A DNA stretch of 64,000 nt from Lachnoclostridium phytofermentans (GCF_000733755.1 NZ_JPOF01000002.1:372001-436000); one strand, 5' to 3'. Shown: positions 16,805 to 25,284, counted from the stretch's first letter. Translations and numbers: made by a program. The notes: a model not told the origin generated them from the letters alone.

Positions 16805-17787
16805 TAGCTATTCTCCTTCCGTACCAAATATAGAAACATTGGCACACCAAGTAATGCGGTAAATAAACCAATTGGTGTCTCATAAGGAAGGTTCACCATA
16901 CGTGCTGCGATATCTGCCCAGATAAGTAATGCACTTCCGAAAAGAAAGGATAATGGCATAAGCCTACGATAATCATTACCAACAATCTTACGTAAGATAT
17001 GAGGGATCACAAGACCCACAAATCCAATATTCCCTGCAGTTGCAACACAAACAGCACACATCGGTATTAATAAAAGAATCGTAGTGATTCGTACCTTGGT
17101 TGGATGAACTCCAAGCCCTATGGAAACTTCCTCACCAAGACTAACGATATTGATTTTCTTTGACATGGTAAGTGCGATTAGTGTACAGATGCCTCCTACA
17201 ATAAGTAACATCATTACATTCTTCCAAGTGGCAGTTCGGAATCCGCCAGAAATCCAAAATGCCAGTTCTTGCGAACGATTTCCTAGGAGCGCAATAACAG
17301 ATGCCATGGAAAGAAAAAAGGTACTTAGTGCAGTTCCCGCTAATAATAATCGAGAGATACTCATGTTAGCTGCCTTTTGCATACTAAAAAGAAGCACCAT
17401 AATTCCAGAGGCAAACGCTCCTATTAATGCAGCAAATGTATTACCAGTTAGCCCAAAGACAGAACTGCTTACTGTAGCAATTGCTACCACAAGAGTTGCA
17501 CCTTGTGTCATTCCCATCATCGAAGGCTCTGCAATCGGGTTCCTAGTTACCCCTTGCATCATTGCACCAGCAATCGAAAGAATACCTCCGACAAGAGCAG
17601 TACTAAGAGCTCTTGGAAGACGTCCATTTCGCACTAACTGCATATCTAACACGTCTTCAAAGGCGAAGATGCTATCAAATACCGTTTTCAGTGATATATT
17701 TTTTGCGCCAACACAAGTGGCAACCATAAGACCGGTTGCCACCAATGTAAAACCTATACATATCATAAGTATGAGTTTTCTCTTCAT
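16804..17787 (-). CDS. FecCD-family permease 1 of the siderophore ABC importer
   Basis: About 327 residues from the ATG at 17787, which has GGAG 10 bases upstream; a longer frame from a TTG at 17811 would run into the preceding gene. The membrane protein carries GVTRNPIAEPSMMGMTQGATL and FVGLVIPHILRKIVGNDYR, the FecCD signature regions. It lies 4 bases after the binding-protein gene and overlaps permease 2 by one base. Confidence 0.92.
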   Translation of the reverse strand: MKRKLILMICIGFTLVATGLMVATCVGAKNISLKTVFDSIFAFEDVLDMQLVRNGRLPRALSTALVGGILSIAGAMMQGVTRNPIAEPSMMGMTQGATLVVAIATVSSSVFGLTGNTFAALIGAFASGIMVLLFSMQKAANMSISRLLLAGTALSTFFLSMASVIALLGNRSQELAFWISGGFRTATWKNVMMLLIVGGICTLIALTMSKKINIVSLGEEVSIGLGVHPTKVRITTILLLIPMCAVCVATAGNIGFVGLVIPHILRKIVGNDYRRLMPLSFLFGSALLIWADIAARMVNLPYETPIGLFTALLGVPMFLYLVRKENS

Positions 17788-17791
17788 GTAA

Positions 17792-18832
17792 TTATTTCTC
17801 CATAAGATCAATCACTTCATCTAAGAATAAGAGACGACCAATCGAACTATATCCTATATTGAAGTAAGGACTGGATGGTAATTCTATTACATTGCCATTC
17901 TTTACAGCTTCCATACTCTGATAAATTGGACTATCTTTCAATAATGCCATATCCTCTTCAGTTCCAATTGCAAAGATATAATCAGCATCAATAGCTGCTA
18001 ATCCTTCATATGTTACCACTGGCAAACTAATGTTATCCTGCTCTGGTAAACCCTCCGGACGAGCTAGCCCCATATCTTCATAAAAGATACTGCCAATTCC
18101 TGCTTTATCAAAAATAAAAATCTGTCCACCACTGGCTAAGAAAGTAAGATAAGTGGTATCTTCACCGTAGGTTGCTTTCATTGTTTCCCCTACACTTTTT
18201 GCCTTTTCTAGGTATTGTTCCATCCATTGATCAGCTTCTTCAGTCTTATTCATAACCTTAGCTACTGAATTTACGTCCTCTTTCCAATCCGTTTGCGCAA
18301 GCTTTAACATAACAGTCGGAGCTATCTCTGACAACTGCTCATACATCTTTTCTTGTACTGCTGAAATAATTATTAAATCAGGCTCTAACGCAATAATAGA
18401 TTCGATATCCATCGTGTCTTGCATACTATATCCAAGTATTTCTGCTCCCTCTAATACTTCTTCTAAATAGGTTGGAAACTTGGTATAGTCATAAGCATCT
18501 GAATTCGCTGTACCAATCACAGAATATCCTAGAATAGATAAGATATCACTATTACCGCTTACATCGACAATTCTTTGAGGATTCGCTGGAATCTCAACTT
18601 CTCCTTTGGCATCCGTAATTGTAATAGTATCATTAGATTCCTTTTCTCCCTGAGTATTATTCTTGTCTTGATCACTGTTCTGGTCTTGGTTCTGGTTTTG
18701 ATCTTGATTTTGAGTTTGATTGTTATTTGTGTTATTATTATCTCCCTCTGTCTTTTTACCACAGCCAGTTAACACCATTGCTGCAACTAGAGCAAGAACA
18801 GCTGTCTTTTTTATTAAGCTTAATTTTTTCAT
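17792..18832 (-). CDS. Siderophore-binding lipoprotein of the ABC importer
   Basis: 346 residues. A lipoprotein signal with lipobox LTGC (Cys at about 24) is followed by a highly biased Asn/Gln/Asp linker (about 32-62) that tethers the domain to the membrane. The rest is a class III (TroA/FhuD-like) binding protein: ANPQRIVDVSGNSDILSILGY opens the first lobe and EPDLIIIS the helix region. It catches ferric siderophore and hands it to the permeases. It is the first gene of the operon; AGGAG precedes the ATG, and the promoter at 18888-18916 contains a Fur-like box. Confidence 0.9.
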   Translation of the reverse strand: MKKLSLIKKTAVLALVAAMVLTGCGKKTEGDNNNTNNNQTQNQDQNQNQDQNSDQDKNNTQGEKESNDTITITDAKGEVEIPANPQRIVDVSGNSDILSILGYSVIGTANSDAYDYTKFPTYLEEVLEGAEILGYSMQDTMDIESIIALEPDLIIISAVQEKMYEQLSEIAPTVMLKLAQTDWKEDVNSVAKVMNKTEEADQWMEQYLEKAKSVGETMKATYGEDTTYLTFLASGGQIFIFDKAGIGSIFYEDMGLARPEGLPEQDNISLPVVTYEGLAAIDADYIFAIGTEEDMALLKDSPIYQSMEAVKNGNVIELPSSPYFNIGYSSIGRLLFLDEVIDLMEK

Positions 18833-18887
18833 GTATATTATCTCCTTCTAATCTTGAGTTCGTTAGCTTTAACTAACCAATGCCGTA

Positions 18888-18916
18888 ATTGTATATGAGA
18901 TTCATTCTCATTTCAA
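18888..18916 (-). promoter_or_regulatory. Promoter of the siderophore operon with Fur-like box
   Basis: TTGAAA (18916-18911) and TACAAT (18893-18888) are 17 bases apart on the minus strand. The spacer is filled by TGAGAATGAATCTCA (18896-18910), a 7-1-7 inverted repeat of the Fur box kind. Iron-bound Fur there would shut the operon. The identity of the repressor is inferred. Confidence 0.75.
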
Positions 18917-18986
18917 TAGATGCACCTATAATCATAATTTATACACCATTTCTCATGATATTCTATTACCTATACCTGCAATTTGC

Positions 18987-19048
18987 TTGTAAATTCATAG
19001 ATTATCCCATATACTATAAGCATAGCTTAAAATGAGAATGATTTTCAT
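18987..19048 (+). promoter_or_regulatory. Promoter of the AraC gene with Fur-like box
   Basis: TTGTAA (18987-18992) and TATACT (19010-19015) are 17 bases apart. Just downstream, TGAGAATGATTTTCA (19033-19047) matches the 7-1-7 Fur pattern TGATAAT-N-ATTATCA at all but two arm positions. The regulator gene is therefore probably iron-repressed like the importer it faces. Confidence 0.65.
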
Positions 19049-19068
19049 ATAAAGGAGATTACTTCACT

Positions 19069-20076
19069 ATGCTCGCTAAAACAATGCAAGAATTTCAATC
19101 TGAAGTCCTAAGGCAACTACAATTTCAACCGTTTCCACAAAAAAACTATATCTTGTACACTAACCCAAAACATCCCGAGCATGGTTTCTTTATAAAGTAC
19201 AGCCATAAGGACTACTATGAATTTGGTATTGCAGATTATACCATACCAAAAGATTTTAAAATTTCTTTTTATAATACAAATAAAATGATGCGATTTGGTA
19301 CAGTTTATGCAGGTGAAACAAAATTTTATCTGGATGACAATCCTGTTTCTTCCTTTACTCCATCCTCTTTTTTTGTAGTAGAACAATCTTTACGGGGACA
19401 ACAGGAATGGAAGCGAGGGCAACATTATCATGGTGCTGAAATAACAATTCATGAAAAGTATTTTAAAGAGGTCATACAACCAAATTACCCGGACTGCATC
19501 CATATAGAAGATATTTTAGTGAATCACACATATCGCTATCTCCCTCTCGATATCGTTACCATCATTCAACAACTTCAAAGTCTTTCACAAAAAAATATGC
19601 TTACTCCAATCTATCTAGAGAGTAAGTTACTGGAGTGCATCGCTGTACTTGGTAATGAAGTGTCGAAGGAAACCGAGAATGCTTTCACAAATCAGTTGCA
19701 ATTTAGAGAGATATGCATAGGAAATCATCGTCGTATCCGACTGACCTCCTATGATATCCGAGCGATTCAAAAAGCCCATGATATACTGACAGAAGCAGCA
19801 ACCAACCCTCCAACTATAGCTGCTTTAAGTAAGATGGTAATATTGAACGAACAAAAACTAAAAGCTGGTTTTCTATTGCTTTATCATATGACAATCGGTG
19901 AATATGCGACTTCTCTTCGTATGACTATGGCTGCAAACTTATTATCTACCACTGATTTATCTGTAGAGGAAATAGCAAAACAAGTCGGTTATCATTATTG
20001 TGGGAATTTTGCAAAGAGCTTTAAAAAAGTTTATGGTAAAACTCCTCTACAATTTCGTAAGGGTAGTTTAAGTTAA
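19069..20076 (+). CDS. AraC family regulator of siderophore uptake
   Basis: 335 residues. The last 100 form the double helix-turn-helix AraC domain: AALSKMVILNEQKLKAGFLL, the LRMTMAANLLSTTDLSVEEIAKQVGY block and NFAKSFKKVYGKTPLQFR. The N-terminal part does not look like a plain cupin and is probably a ligand domain. AraC proteins of the PchR/YbtA/Btr kind sit next to siderophore importers and activate them when the ferric siderophore is bound; the divergent layout here fits that. AGGAG is 11 bases from the ATG, somewhat far. The ligand is unknown. Confidence 0.88.
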   Translation: MLAKTMQEFQSEVLRQLQFQPFPQKNYILYTNPKHPEHGFFIKYSHKDYYEFGIADYTIPKDFKISFYNTNKMMRFGTVYAGETKFYLDDNPVSSFTPSSFFVVEQSLRGQQEWKRGQHYHGAEITIHEKYFKEVIQPNYPDCIHIEDILVNHTYRYLPLDIVTIIQQLQSLSQKNMLTPIYLESKLLECIAVLGNEVSKETENAFTNQLQFREICIGNHRRIRLTSYDIRAIQKAHDILTEAATNPPTIAALSKMVILNEQKLKAGFLLLYHMTIGEYATSLRMTMAANLLSTTDLSVEEIAKQVGYHYCGNFAKSFKKVYGKTPLQFRKGSLS

Positions 20077-20153
20077 GTTCCTAGTAAAAGCAGATATTCG
20101 CATTCGATAACGCTGCCAGCCCTACCTCATTGCCACTACGTGGCATTATAAAA

Positions 20154-20206
20154 CAGGGAAGTCCTTATCCCTCGGCTTACAAAAGCGAGGGGTAAGGACT
20201 TCCCTG
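20154..20206. terminator. Bidirectional terminator between araC-type and carD-type genes
   Basis: A very stable hairpin with arms of 21 bases (20154-20174 and 20186-20206) with one mismatch; outer bases CCTCAT (20125) and ATGAGG (20207) could extend it. It separates two convergent genes. Confidence 0.8.
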
Positions 20207-20217
20207 ATGAGGTTATA

Positions 20218-20721
20218 TTAAGTCTCTTCCAACTTTGAATGTACTAATTCCTCTACCTGATCTATCTCTAGTCCAAGAGATAACGCTAGTTCACCATATA
20301 ACGATTCTTCTGCCATATGATAATACTTCTCATCTCTTGCTGGAACTTTCTTCCCTTCTGCAATTTTTTCTTTTCTACTAAAGTAAATTGACTTCACGAT
20401 CTTTAATAATTGCTTACAATCACATTGTTTGATTGCTTCTTTATACTCCACTTCTCTTCCTCTTTCATCGTTTGCCCATACACATTTAATTTCCTGTATA
20501 TTATTAATAAGAGAAGTTGCTTCCTCTTTGGATAGAATGGAACGCATTTGGACTTTCTTATTATCTGTTGGTGTAAAAATCGTATTTCTCTCAGAATAAT
20601 AAGGATGAAGAGTATAATAAGTTCGTCCTTTCGATGCACTTGGTGAATCGATAGGACCAATATTATCAATGATGCAAACACCACTTGTACCGTATATAAT
20701 AATGTCACCTATTTGAAACAT
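20218..20721 (-). CDS. CarD/CdnL family transcription factor
   Basis: 167 residues. The N-terminal 60 (FQIGDIIIYGTSGVCII..., YYTLHPYY, FTPTDN) are the Tudor-like RNA-polymerase-interacting domain of CarD/CdnL/TRCF proteins; the rest is helical, as in the DNA-binding part of CarD. Such proteins bind the polymerase beta subunit and stabilise open complexes, or in some clostridia act as local regulators. GGAGG lies 7 bases before the ATG. The gene stands alone between terminators; its targets cannot be read from context. Confidence 0.85.
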   Translation of the reverse strand: MFQIGDIIIYGTSGVCIIDNIGPIDSPSASKGRTYYTLHPYYSERNTIFTPTDNKKVQMRSILSKEEATSLINNIQEIKCVWANDERGREVEYKEAIKQCDCKQLLKIVKSIYFSRKEKIAEGKKVPARDEKYYHMAEESLYGELALSLGLEIDQVEELVHSKLEET

Positions 20722-21197
20722 ATGATATCCTCCTTTACATCGCTATCGTTTTCATTAGTCAAGCTCTTCAATATGAATCTTTCTATCTTTATTTTATCAG
20801 AAATTTTATGATTATGTAAGCTATTTTTTATTTATAAACAATTTTTATTTATTTTATCGCAATCTTCACTCACGTTATTTGTGCAAATTTCTAATGAAAA
20901 GATAGAAGTTTATCTAGAATGCAGTAGGCAAACAAGTAGCAATGTAGGCGCACTAGTGTAGTTTACGCGAATTATTAAGTGGGAGTTTCCTTATTTTTCT
21001 GTGGAAACTTGCTTTCAAAATCTATGGAAAGCGCAACAGATTTTAGTTGAAAAGGGTGTTATTGAAGCCTCTACACAGATACCTTTTGATTGCGAAAAAA
21101 CCTGTCTAAAATCATGAGCTATTGTTAGTGGCTTTATTATACCTAGATACAATCAAGACCACCAGTTTGAGTTTATTTTTATTGCCAGCATAGTCAA
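20722..21197. other. Intergenic region, possible gene remnant
   Basis: About 475 bases. On the plus strand 20968-21117 an open stretch of about 50 codons ends at a TGA and includes GVIEASTQIPFDCEKTC; it begins after a stop and has no ribosome site. It may be the tail of a decayed gene. I recognise no family and no promoter. Confidence 0.25.
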
Positions 21198-21228
21198 GTG
21201 GGCGAAAGCTTTCAACGCTTTCGCCCAC
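21198..21228 (-). terminator. Terminator of the cysteine-type ABC operon
   Basis: A perfect 12-bp stem (21198-21209, 21217-21228) with a 7-base loop lies 4 bases past the stop of the binding-protein gene. The downstream minus-strand tract is not very T-rich. Confidence 0.7.
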
Positions 21229-21232
21229 ATAA

Positions 21233-22093
21233 CTATAATTCTCCACCTTCTACTACAAGGTTTTCAGGATCTATATTATCACCATATACAGGCTTTAAGG
21301 TTTCTTCAAAATTCTTGTGGAAGAACTGTTCCTCTGCCAACGCCTTAATCTCACTGTTGATCCACTCTAATAATTCTGTGTTCCTTTTTTGAACCGCAGG
21401 TGCAATGGTATCTATACTTCCAATGGACTCTATCCCAACAGAAAATCCTTTGTTTTGTAATGCCCATGCAAGAACTTCCGTGTTATCGGTTGAGAAAGCA
21501 TCCCCTCTTCCATCTAACAGTGCATCGTATGCTTCTTGGTATTCATCAAACTTTAATAGCTTAATATCAGCATGATTTTCCATGAAATAGGTTTCTGCTG
21601 TGGTCCCTTTTACTACGATTAGAGTCTTATCCTTAAGCTGTTCTACATCAGTGATTAAAGCATTATCCGGTGAAACAACACCAAGTGCGACTTTCATATA
21701 CGGAAGTGCAAAGTCTACCTGCTCACTACGATCCTTTGTTACAGTAAAATTCGCTAGGATAACATCTACTTTTGCAGACTTTAAATATTCTACACGGTTT
21801 GCTGCTTCCACATAAACAAACTCAACTTTATCCTCACTTCCTAATAAATCCTTTCCGATACGTTTTGCAAAATAAACATCATAGCCTTGAATATTACCAT
21901 TAGAATCCACATACCCAAATGGATTTTTATCACTGAACACACCAATTTTTATGGTTCCGTCTTTTTTAATATCTTCTAATGTTCTTGCTTTAGCAGTTGC
22001 ACTAGTCGTTGTTTCTTTTGCCTGACCACAACCAGTAAGGATACCTGCTACCAGTGTTAGTGTTAAAATCGCTCCCATAATCTTCTTTTTCAT
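21233..22093 (-). CDS. Amino-acid ABC binding lipoprotein, CjaA-like (cysteine)
   Basis: 286 residues with a lipobox (LTGCG, Cys at 22) and a family 3 solute-binding domain. Blocks such as IKIGVFSDKNPFGYVD, EAANRVEYLKSAKVDVILANFT, GTTAETYF and EEQFFHKNFEETLKPVYGD recall, from memory, Campylobacter CjaA, whose structure holds cysteine. It is therefore probably the cysteine (or cystine) receptor of the importer encoded just upstream. It is the last gene of the operon, 156 bases after the ATPase gene. The run of Cys codons in the leader peptide at 24579-24680 supports the substrate. Glutamate or aspartate is the main alternative. Confidence 0.82.
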   Translation of the reverse strand: MKKKIMGAILTLTLVAGILTGCGQAKETTTSATAKARTLEDIKKDGTIKIGVFSDKNPFGYVDSNGNIQGYDVYFAKRIGKDLLGSEDKVEFVYVEAANRVEYLKSAKVDVILANFTVTKDRSEQVDFALPYMKVALGVVSPDNALITDVEQLKDKTLIVVKGTTAETYFMENHADIKLLKFDEYQEAYDALLDGRGDAFSTDNTEVLAWALQNKGFSVGIESIGSIDTIAPAVQKRNTELLEWINSEIKALAEEQFFHKNFEETLKPVYGDNIDPENLVVEGGEL

Positions 22094-22249
22094 AAAATCC
22101 TCTTTTCTGACGCTTTAGCGTCTTTTTTATTGATAGTAACTATGCGCTCTTGCACTAATTATGACTACTTTTAAAGTTGAAATTTATTTCCCTTATCACT
22201 TCAAATTTTATAGCATTCTATCTATCTCTTCCTATCTGAAGAAGTTTAG

Positions 22250-23002
22250 TTATATCGCTTCATAATGAAATGTATTTAAAAACTGCTTAGCACGCTCTGT
22301 TTTGGGACTATGAAAAAACTCCTGTGGGGTGCTTTCTTCTACGATTACTCCCTCATCCATAAACAAAACTCTGTCTGCCACTGCCTTGGCAAATTCCATC
22401 TCATGGGTTACAATCACCATGGTATTTCCCTCTTTCGCTAGCTCTAGAACTACCTGTAATACCTCTCTTACCATCTCTGGATCAAGCGCAGCTGTGATTT
22501 CATCTAAAAGTAGAATTTCTGGGTGCATCATAAGTGAACGTACAATTGCAACTCTTTGCTTTTGACCACCAGATAGCTGTCTTGGATAAGCTTCTTTTTT
22601 ATCCAACAAACCGACTCTATCAAGCAATACTTCTGCCTCAAATTCTACTTCTTTTTTTGTTCGCTTTTGCACCTTTAAGGGTGCCAATAGGATGTTTCCA
22701 ATAATATTCTTATGCGGGAAGAGATCATAACTTTGGAAGACCATTCCGATTTTTTGTCTAATTTCATGGACATTTTTTTCTTCTCTACGTATGACTTGAT
22801 CCTTAAAATAAATCGTACCTGAGTCAATTGGTTCTAACATATTTATACATCTTAAGAAGGTGCTCTTTCCACATCCGGAAGGTCCAACAATGACCACCAC
22901 TTCTCCTTTCTTTAGACAAAATGAAATATCCTTTAAAACCGGTTTGTTTTTATCATAAGATTTTACTAATTGTTCTACCTTTAATATCTGTTCTTGTTTC
23001 AT
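22250..23002 (-). CDS. Polar amino-acid ABC transporter ATPase
   Basis: About 250 residues. Walker [10 protein letters not shown] (about 37-45), Q-loop [10 protein letters not shown], signature [15 protein letters not shown], Walker [13 protein letters not shown] and switch His THEMEF place it in the GlnQ/HisP family that energises polar amino-acid importers. Two ATGs follow GAGG; the second (23002) has the better spacing of 5 bases. It lies 7 bases after the second permease gene. Note EITAALD in place of the common EPTSALD, a change seen in some family members. Confidence 0.92.
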   Translation of the reverse strand: MKQEQILKVEQLVKSYDKNKPVLKDISFCLKKGEVVVIVGPSGCGKSTFLRCINMLEPIDSGTIYFKDQVIRREEKNVHEIRQKIGMVFQSYDLFPHKNIIGNILLAPLKVQKRTKKEVEFEAEVLLDRVGLLDKKEAYPRQLSGGQKQRVAIVRSLMMHPEILLLDEITAALDPEMVREVLQVVLELAKEGNTMVIVTHEMEFAKAVADRVLFMDEGVIVEESTPQEFFHSPKTERAKQFLNTFHYEAI

Positions 23003-23009
23003 CATATCC

Positions 23010-23687
23010 TCAATCCTTTAACTTTTTTTCTAATAAGGCAGATGCCATGGAAAATGGATAACAAATGGCAAAATACATTAGAAAGATAGCACCATACACC
23101 CATAGGGCTGCTGTAGGTGTTGTATACCTAGATGCATCGATAATCTGCTTTCCGACTTTCACCACTTCAACAACTCCAATTAGTACAACCAGGGATGTTG
23201 TTTTAATCATTCTTGTTAACAAGTTCATTAGTGATGGAAGTAGTCTTCTCACTGTCTGCGGTATAATAAGATACCAATGCACTTGGATTTTGGTCATCCC
23301 GAGTGCAAAACCACTTTCATACTGATGTACCGGAATAGAGATTAAAGCACTTCGTACCAGATCTCCCATCTCTGCTGTTCCCCAAAACGTAAATACTATT
23401 ACTGCTGCCATTCCACCGGAAAAGTTTACACCGACATGCTTCGCCGCTCCAAAGTAGACTAGAAATAATAACACTAGCTGGGGCATGATCCGGACAGTTT
23501 CAAGATATATTCTAGAAATAAATCGGATGATCATATTCTTGCTCGTCATTATTACTCCAAATGGGATTCCAAGAACAACTGACAACCCCATCGCGATAAT
23601 AGAAATCCGGAGTGATACCAATAACCCCTCTAATAACCTCAAAAAGTTAGTTCCCTGAAACAGGACTTGTATTCCCGAATCCTGCAT
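23010..23687 (-). CDS. Polar amino-acid ABC transporter permease 2
   Basis: About 225 residues from the ATG at 23687, which has AAAGGAGG 7 bases upstream. It has five or so membrane segments of the HisM/GlnP type, with the EAA-like loop [29 protein letters not shown]. The first 41 bases overlap the end of permease 1, so the two are translationally coupled. It forms the channel together with permease 1. Confidence 0.9.
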   Translation of the reverse strand: MQDSGIQVLFQGTNFLRLLEGLLVSLRISIIAMGLSVVLGIPFGVIMTSKNMIIRFISRIYLETVRIMPQLVLLFLVYFGAAKHVGVNFSGGMAAVIVFTFWGTAEMGDLVRSALISIPVHQYESGFALGMTKIQVHWYLIIPQTVRRLLPSLMNLLTRMIKTTSLVVLIGVVEVVKVGKQIIDASRYTTPTAALWVYGAIFLMYFAICYPFSMASALLEKKLKD

Positions 23688-24327
23688 AACGGACCCTCCT
23701 TTCAATCCATGTACAGATGAGAGATATCGGTAATAATATGATTAAATATGCGATTACCAACATAAAAAGAGCTTCATCTGTTTTGTAGTATATTCCAATC
23801 AAATCCTTCGCAACAAACATTAAGTCCGCTAATGCTACTGCACTAAATACCGAGGTTTCTTTTATTAAAAAAATGATATTTGCGCAGAAAACTGGAATGG
23901 AGGTTGCAATTGCTTGTGGAAGGACTATGTGTAAAAAAACTTGTTTTTTTGTGAATCCAAGGCTTAACCCAGATTCTGATTGAATTGGTGCCACATTGTC
24001 GATTCCTGTTCGAAACGCTTCTGCCATATAACTTCCTCCCTGAAATGCGAGACCGATGATCGCACAACTTTCTGAACTAAGCACGATACCGATTTTGGGG
24101 AGTCCAAAATATAAAAAGAACAGCTGAATTAGTAATGGCGTATTTCTCGATAGCTCAATATAGATAATCACTATTGACTTAAGAATAGGTATCTTCAATG
24201 TCTTAATGAGACTACAGAGAAGTCCAATCAAAGTTGCTAGTGCAATCCCAAATAGTGATATTTTCATCGTCATTTTTGCCGCCTCAACATAAAGCGGTAT
24301 ATAACTTTGTATAAACTCAAAATCCAT
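23647..24327 (-). CDS. Polar amino-acid ABC transporter permease 1
   Basis: 226 residues, HisM/GlnP family: RNTPLLIQLFFLYFGLP is the classic motif and SGLSLGFTKKQVFLHIVLPQAI the loop that meets the ATPase. It is the first full gene of the operon. The ribosome site is a modest GGGG, and the ATG is overlapped by the end of a 43-codon frame (24317-24448), so translation may depend on coupling. Confidence 0.9.
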   Translation of the reverse strand: MDFEFIQSYIPLYVEAAKMTMKISLFGIALATLIGLLCSLIKTLKIPILKSIVIIYIELSRNTPLLIQLFFLYFGLPKIGIVLSSESCAIIGLAFQGGSYMAEAFRTGIDNVAPIQSESGLSLGFTKKQVFLHIVLPQAIATSIPVFCANIIFLIKETSVFSAVALADLMFVAKDLIGIYYKTDEALFMLVIAYLIILLPISLICTWIERRVRYAGFGNTSPVSGN

Positions 24328-24448
24328 AGTTAAAATCCCCTTCTAACTTCTGATAAATAACATCCGCTAAGTAGATGCAACTGCACAAATTGTCAGTTGA
24401 AAAACTTTGTTTTATCAACTTATTCTCCATTTCAATAAAACATTCCAT
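24317..24448 (-). CDS. Possible 43-codon upstream reading frame coupled to permease 1
   Basis: Starts at an ATG 11 bases after an AGGAG and stops inside the permease gene (stop at 24317, permease ATG at 24327). The peptide includes MECFIEMENK and NLCSCIYLAD, with three Cys. It is unlike any family I know. The overlap suggests translational coupling to the transporter, in the manner of regulatory upstream frames; it could equally be a chance frame. A longer reading of the same frame back to 24529 begins inside the terminator and is unlikely. Confidence 0.35.
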   Translation of the reverse strand: MECFIEMENKLIKQSFSTDNLCSCIYLADVIYQKLEGDFNYGF

Positions 24449-24508
24449 TTTGCGCTTTGCTCCTATCATAACTAATATTTTTATTCCCAAATAATACAAT
24501 TTACTCAT

Positions 24509-24546
24509 AAAAAAAAGAAACAAGTACACTCGTTACCTGTTTCTTT
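24509..24546 (-). terminator. Candidate attenuator terminator before the cysteine-type ABC operon
   Basis: A hairpin with 9-bp outer arms (24514-24522, 24538-24546), three inner pairs and a loop near CACTCGT is followed on the minus strand by eight T. It lies 32 bases past the stop of the Cys-rich leader peptide and 180 bases before the permease start. Its place between a good promoter and the transporter genes makes it an attenuator candidate. I found no clear competing antiterminator by eye. Confidence 0.75.
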
Positions 24547-24578
24547 CCTCTTTCTCTTATCTACCTAAGAATAGAAAT

Positions 24579-24680
24579 TCAGATACCATTGCGTGCACAC
24601 AAATAAGCTGTAGTTTGGCACATACAGCAACAGCAACACCCAATATTCTGATTTTCATTATTTGTGTGGTACATTTTCAT
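24579..24680 (-). CDS. Cys-run leader peptide (33 aa)
   Basis: AAGGAG, 7 bases, then ATG: a strong ribosome site for a 33-codon frame with NIGCCCCCMCQTTAYLC. Five Cys codons in a row, then Met and another Cys. It follows a near-consensus promoter and precedes a terminator and the importer whose binding protein resembles a cysteine receptor. By analogy with trp/his leaders and with Cys-run upstream frames known from actinobacteria, ribosomes short of charged Cys-tRNA would stall on the run and change the fate of the transcript. Alternatives are a Cys-rich peptide product in its own right, such as a metal-binding or modified peptide, but no maturation enzyme is nearby. The frame and ribosome site are seen; the mechanism is inferred. 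Confidence 0.78.
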   Translation of the reverse strand: MKMYHTNNENQNIGCCCCCMCQTTAYLCARNGI

Positions 24681-24705
24681 CTCATTTCTCCTTATCCTTT
24701 TAATT

Positions 24706-24763
24706 CATAGTATTCATACTATGTTGATATGTTTACTATAATATTAGATGAAACATTTGTCAA
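24706..24763 (-). promoter_or_regulatory. Promoter of the leader/transporter unit with palindrome at its start
   Basis: TTGACA (24763-24758) and TATAGT (24740-24735) are 17 bases apart on the minus strand. A perfect-arm inverted repeat CATAGTAT-TC-ATACTATG (24706-24723) begins a few bases past the expected transcription start. It could be an operator for a repressor such as a CymR-like protein, or a 5' hairpin in the leader RNA. Confidence 0.8.
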
Positions 24764-24817
24764 TACCTCACTGCTTTCCATATTTTTATCTATCATGCTT
24801 TATTTACTAGACTGTTT

Positions 24818-25036
24818 CTATTGACTGCCCATTTTCTTGTTATTTATCATAATAGCTGCATAATACACTGTCTTAAACGCAAAAGTTCCTATTAAGATCA
24901 TCATCAGAATATGGAAGCCGATCCAAGCCCACTTTGACACTGAAAAAAAGTTCCACCACCTTAGTGCTACCAAAAGTATCAATGCTAATGTCAATGCAGC
25001 TACACTCCGAAATAACTTATTATTTAACTTACTCAT
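24818..25036 (-). CDS. Small two-helix membrane protein, unknown
   Basis: 72 residues with two hydrophobic spans (about 11-27 and 37-62) and a basic end (NNKKMGSQ). RWWNFFS lies between the helices. AAGGAG precedes the ATG at good spacing. I do not recognise a family. It is 25 bases after another small gene and probably belongs to the same transcript as the hydrolase and the regulator upstream. Confidence 0.65.
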   Translation of the reverse strand: MSKLNNKLFRSVAALTLALILLVALRWWNFFSVSKWAWIGFHILMMILIGTFAFKTVYYAAIMINNKKMGSQ

Positions 25037-25061
25037 ATTACTTTACTCCTTGTTCTCTTTT

Positions 25062-25196
25062 CTATTTATACCCCGATTGAAAACCCTTTGTATTGACTTT
25101 TCCTTTGATAAAGGTATCTTTTTTCTTTTTCAATAATTCTTTATTTGTCCAGTCATTCCCTGACTTCTTAAACTTTTTTTCGTTTTGCTTCTTCAT
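25062..25196 (-). CDS. Small basic protein (44 aa), unknown
   Basis: A 44-codon frame with GGAGG 6 bases before the ATG. The product is strongly basic (KKQNEKKFKKSGNDWTNKELLKKKKD) only in blocks and ends in GFQSGYK. No signal or membrane segment. The ribosome site and tight spacing to the next gene make it a likely real small gene; function unknown, perhaps nucleic-acid or membrane-surface binding judging from charge alone. Confidence 0.6.
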   Translation of the reverse strand: MKKQNEKKFKKSGNDWTNKELLKKKKDTFIKGKVNTKGFQSGYK

Positions 25197-25224
25197 ACGG
25201 AACCTCCATATTTTCTTTTACTCT

Positions 25225-25284
25225 TTAAGCAAAAGAACTATCTGGAAGCCTATCATTTAGCCAACACTTACTACGTTTTGTCAT
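25225..25284 (-). CDS. Possible 19-codon reading frame
   Basis: AGGTGAGG lies just before an ATG that opens a 19-codon frame (MTKRSKCWLNDRLPDSSFA). It sits between the hydrolase gene and the 44-codon gene. The ribosome site is good, but so short a frame may be chance. Confidence 0.3.
   Translation of the reverse strand: MTKRSKCWLNDRLPDSSFA

Noticed and set aside
20968-21117. 50-codon plus-strand frame as a gene
   Set aside because: No ribosome site and no family; kept only as a possible remnant in the intergenic note.
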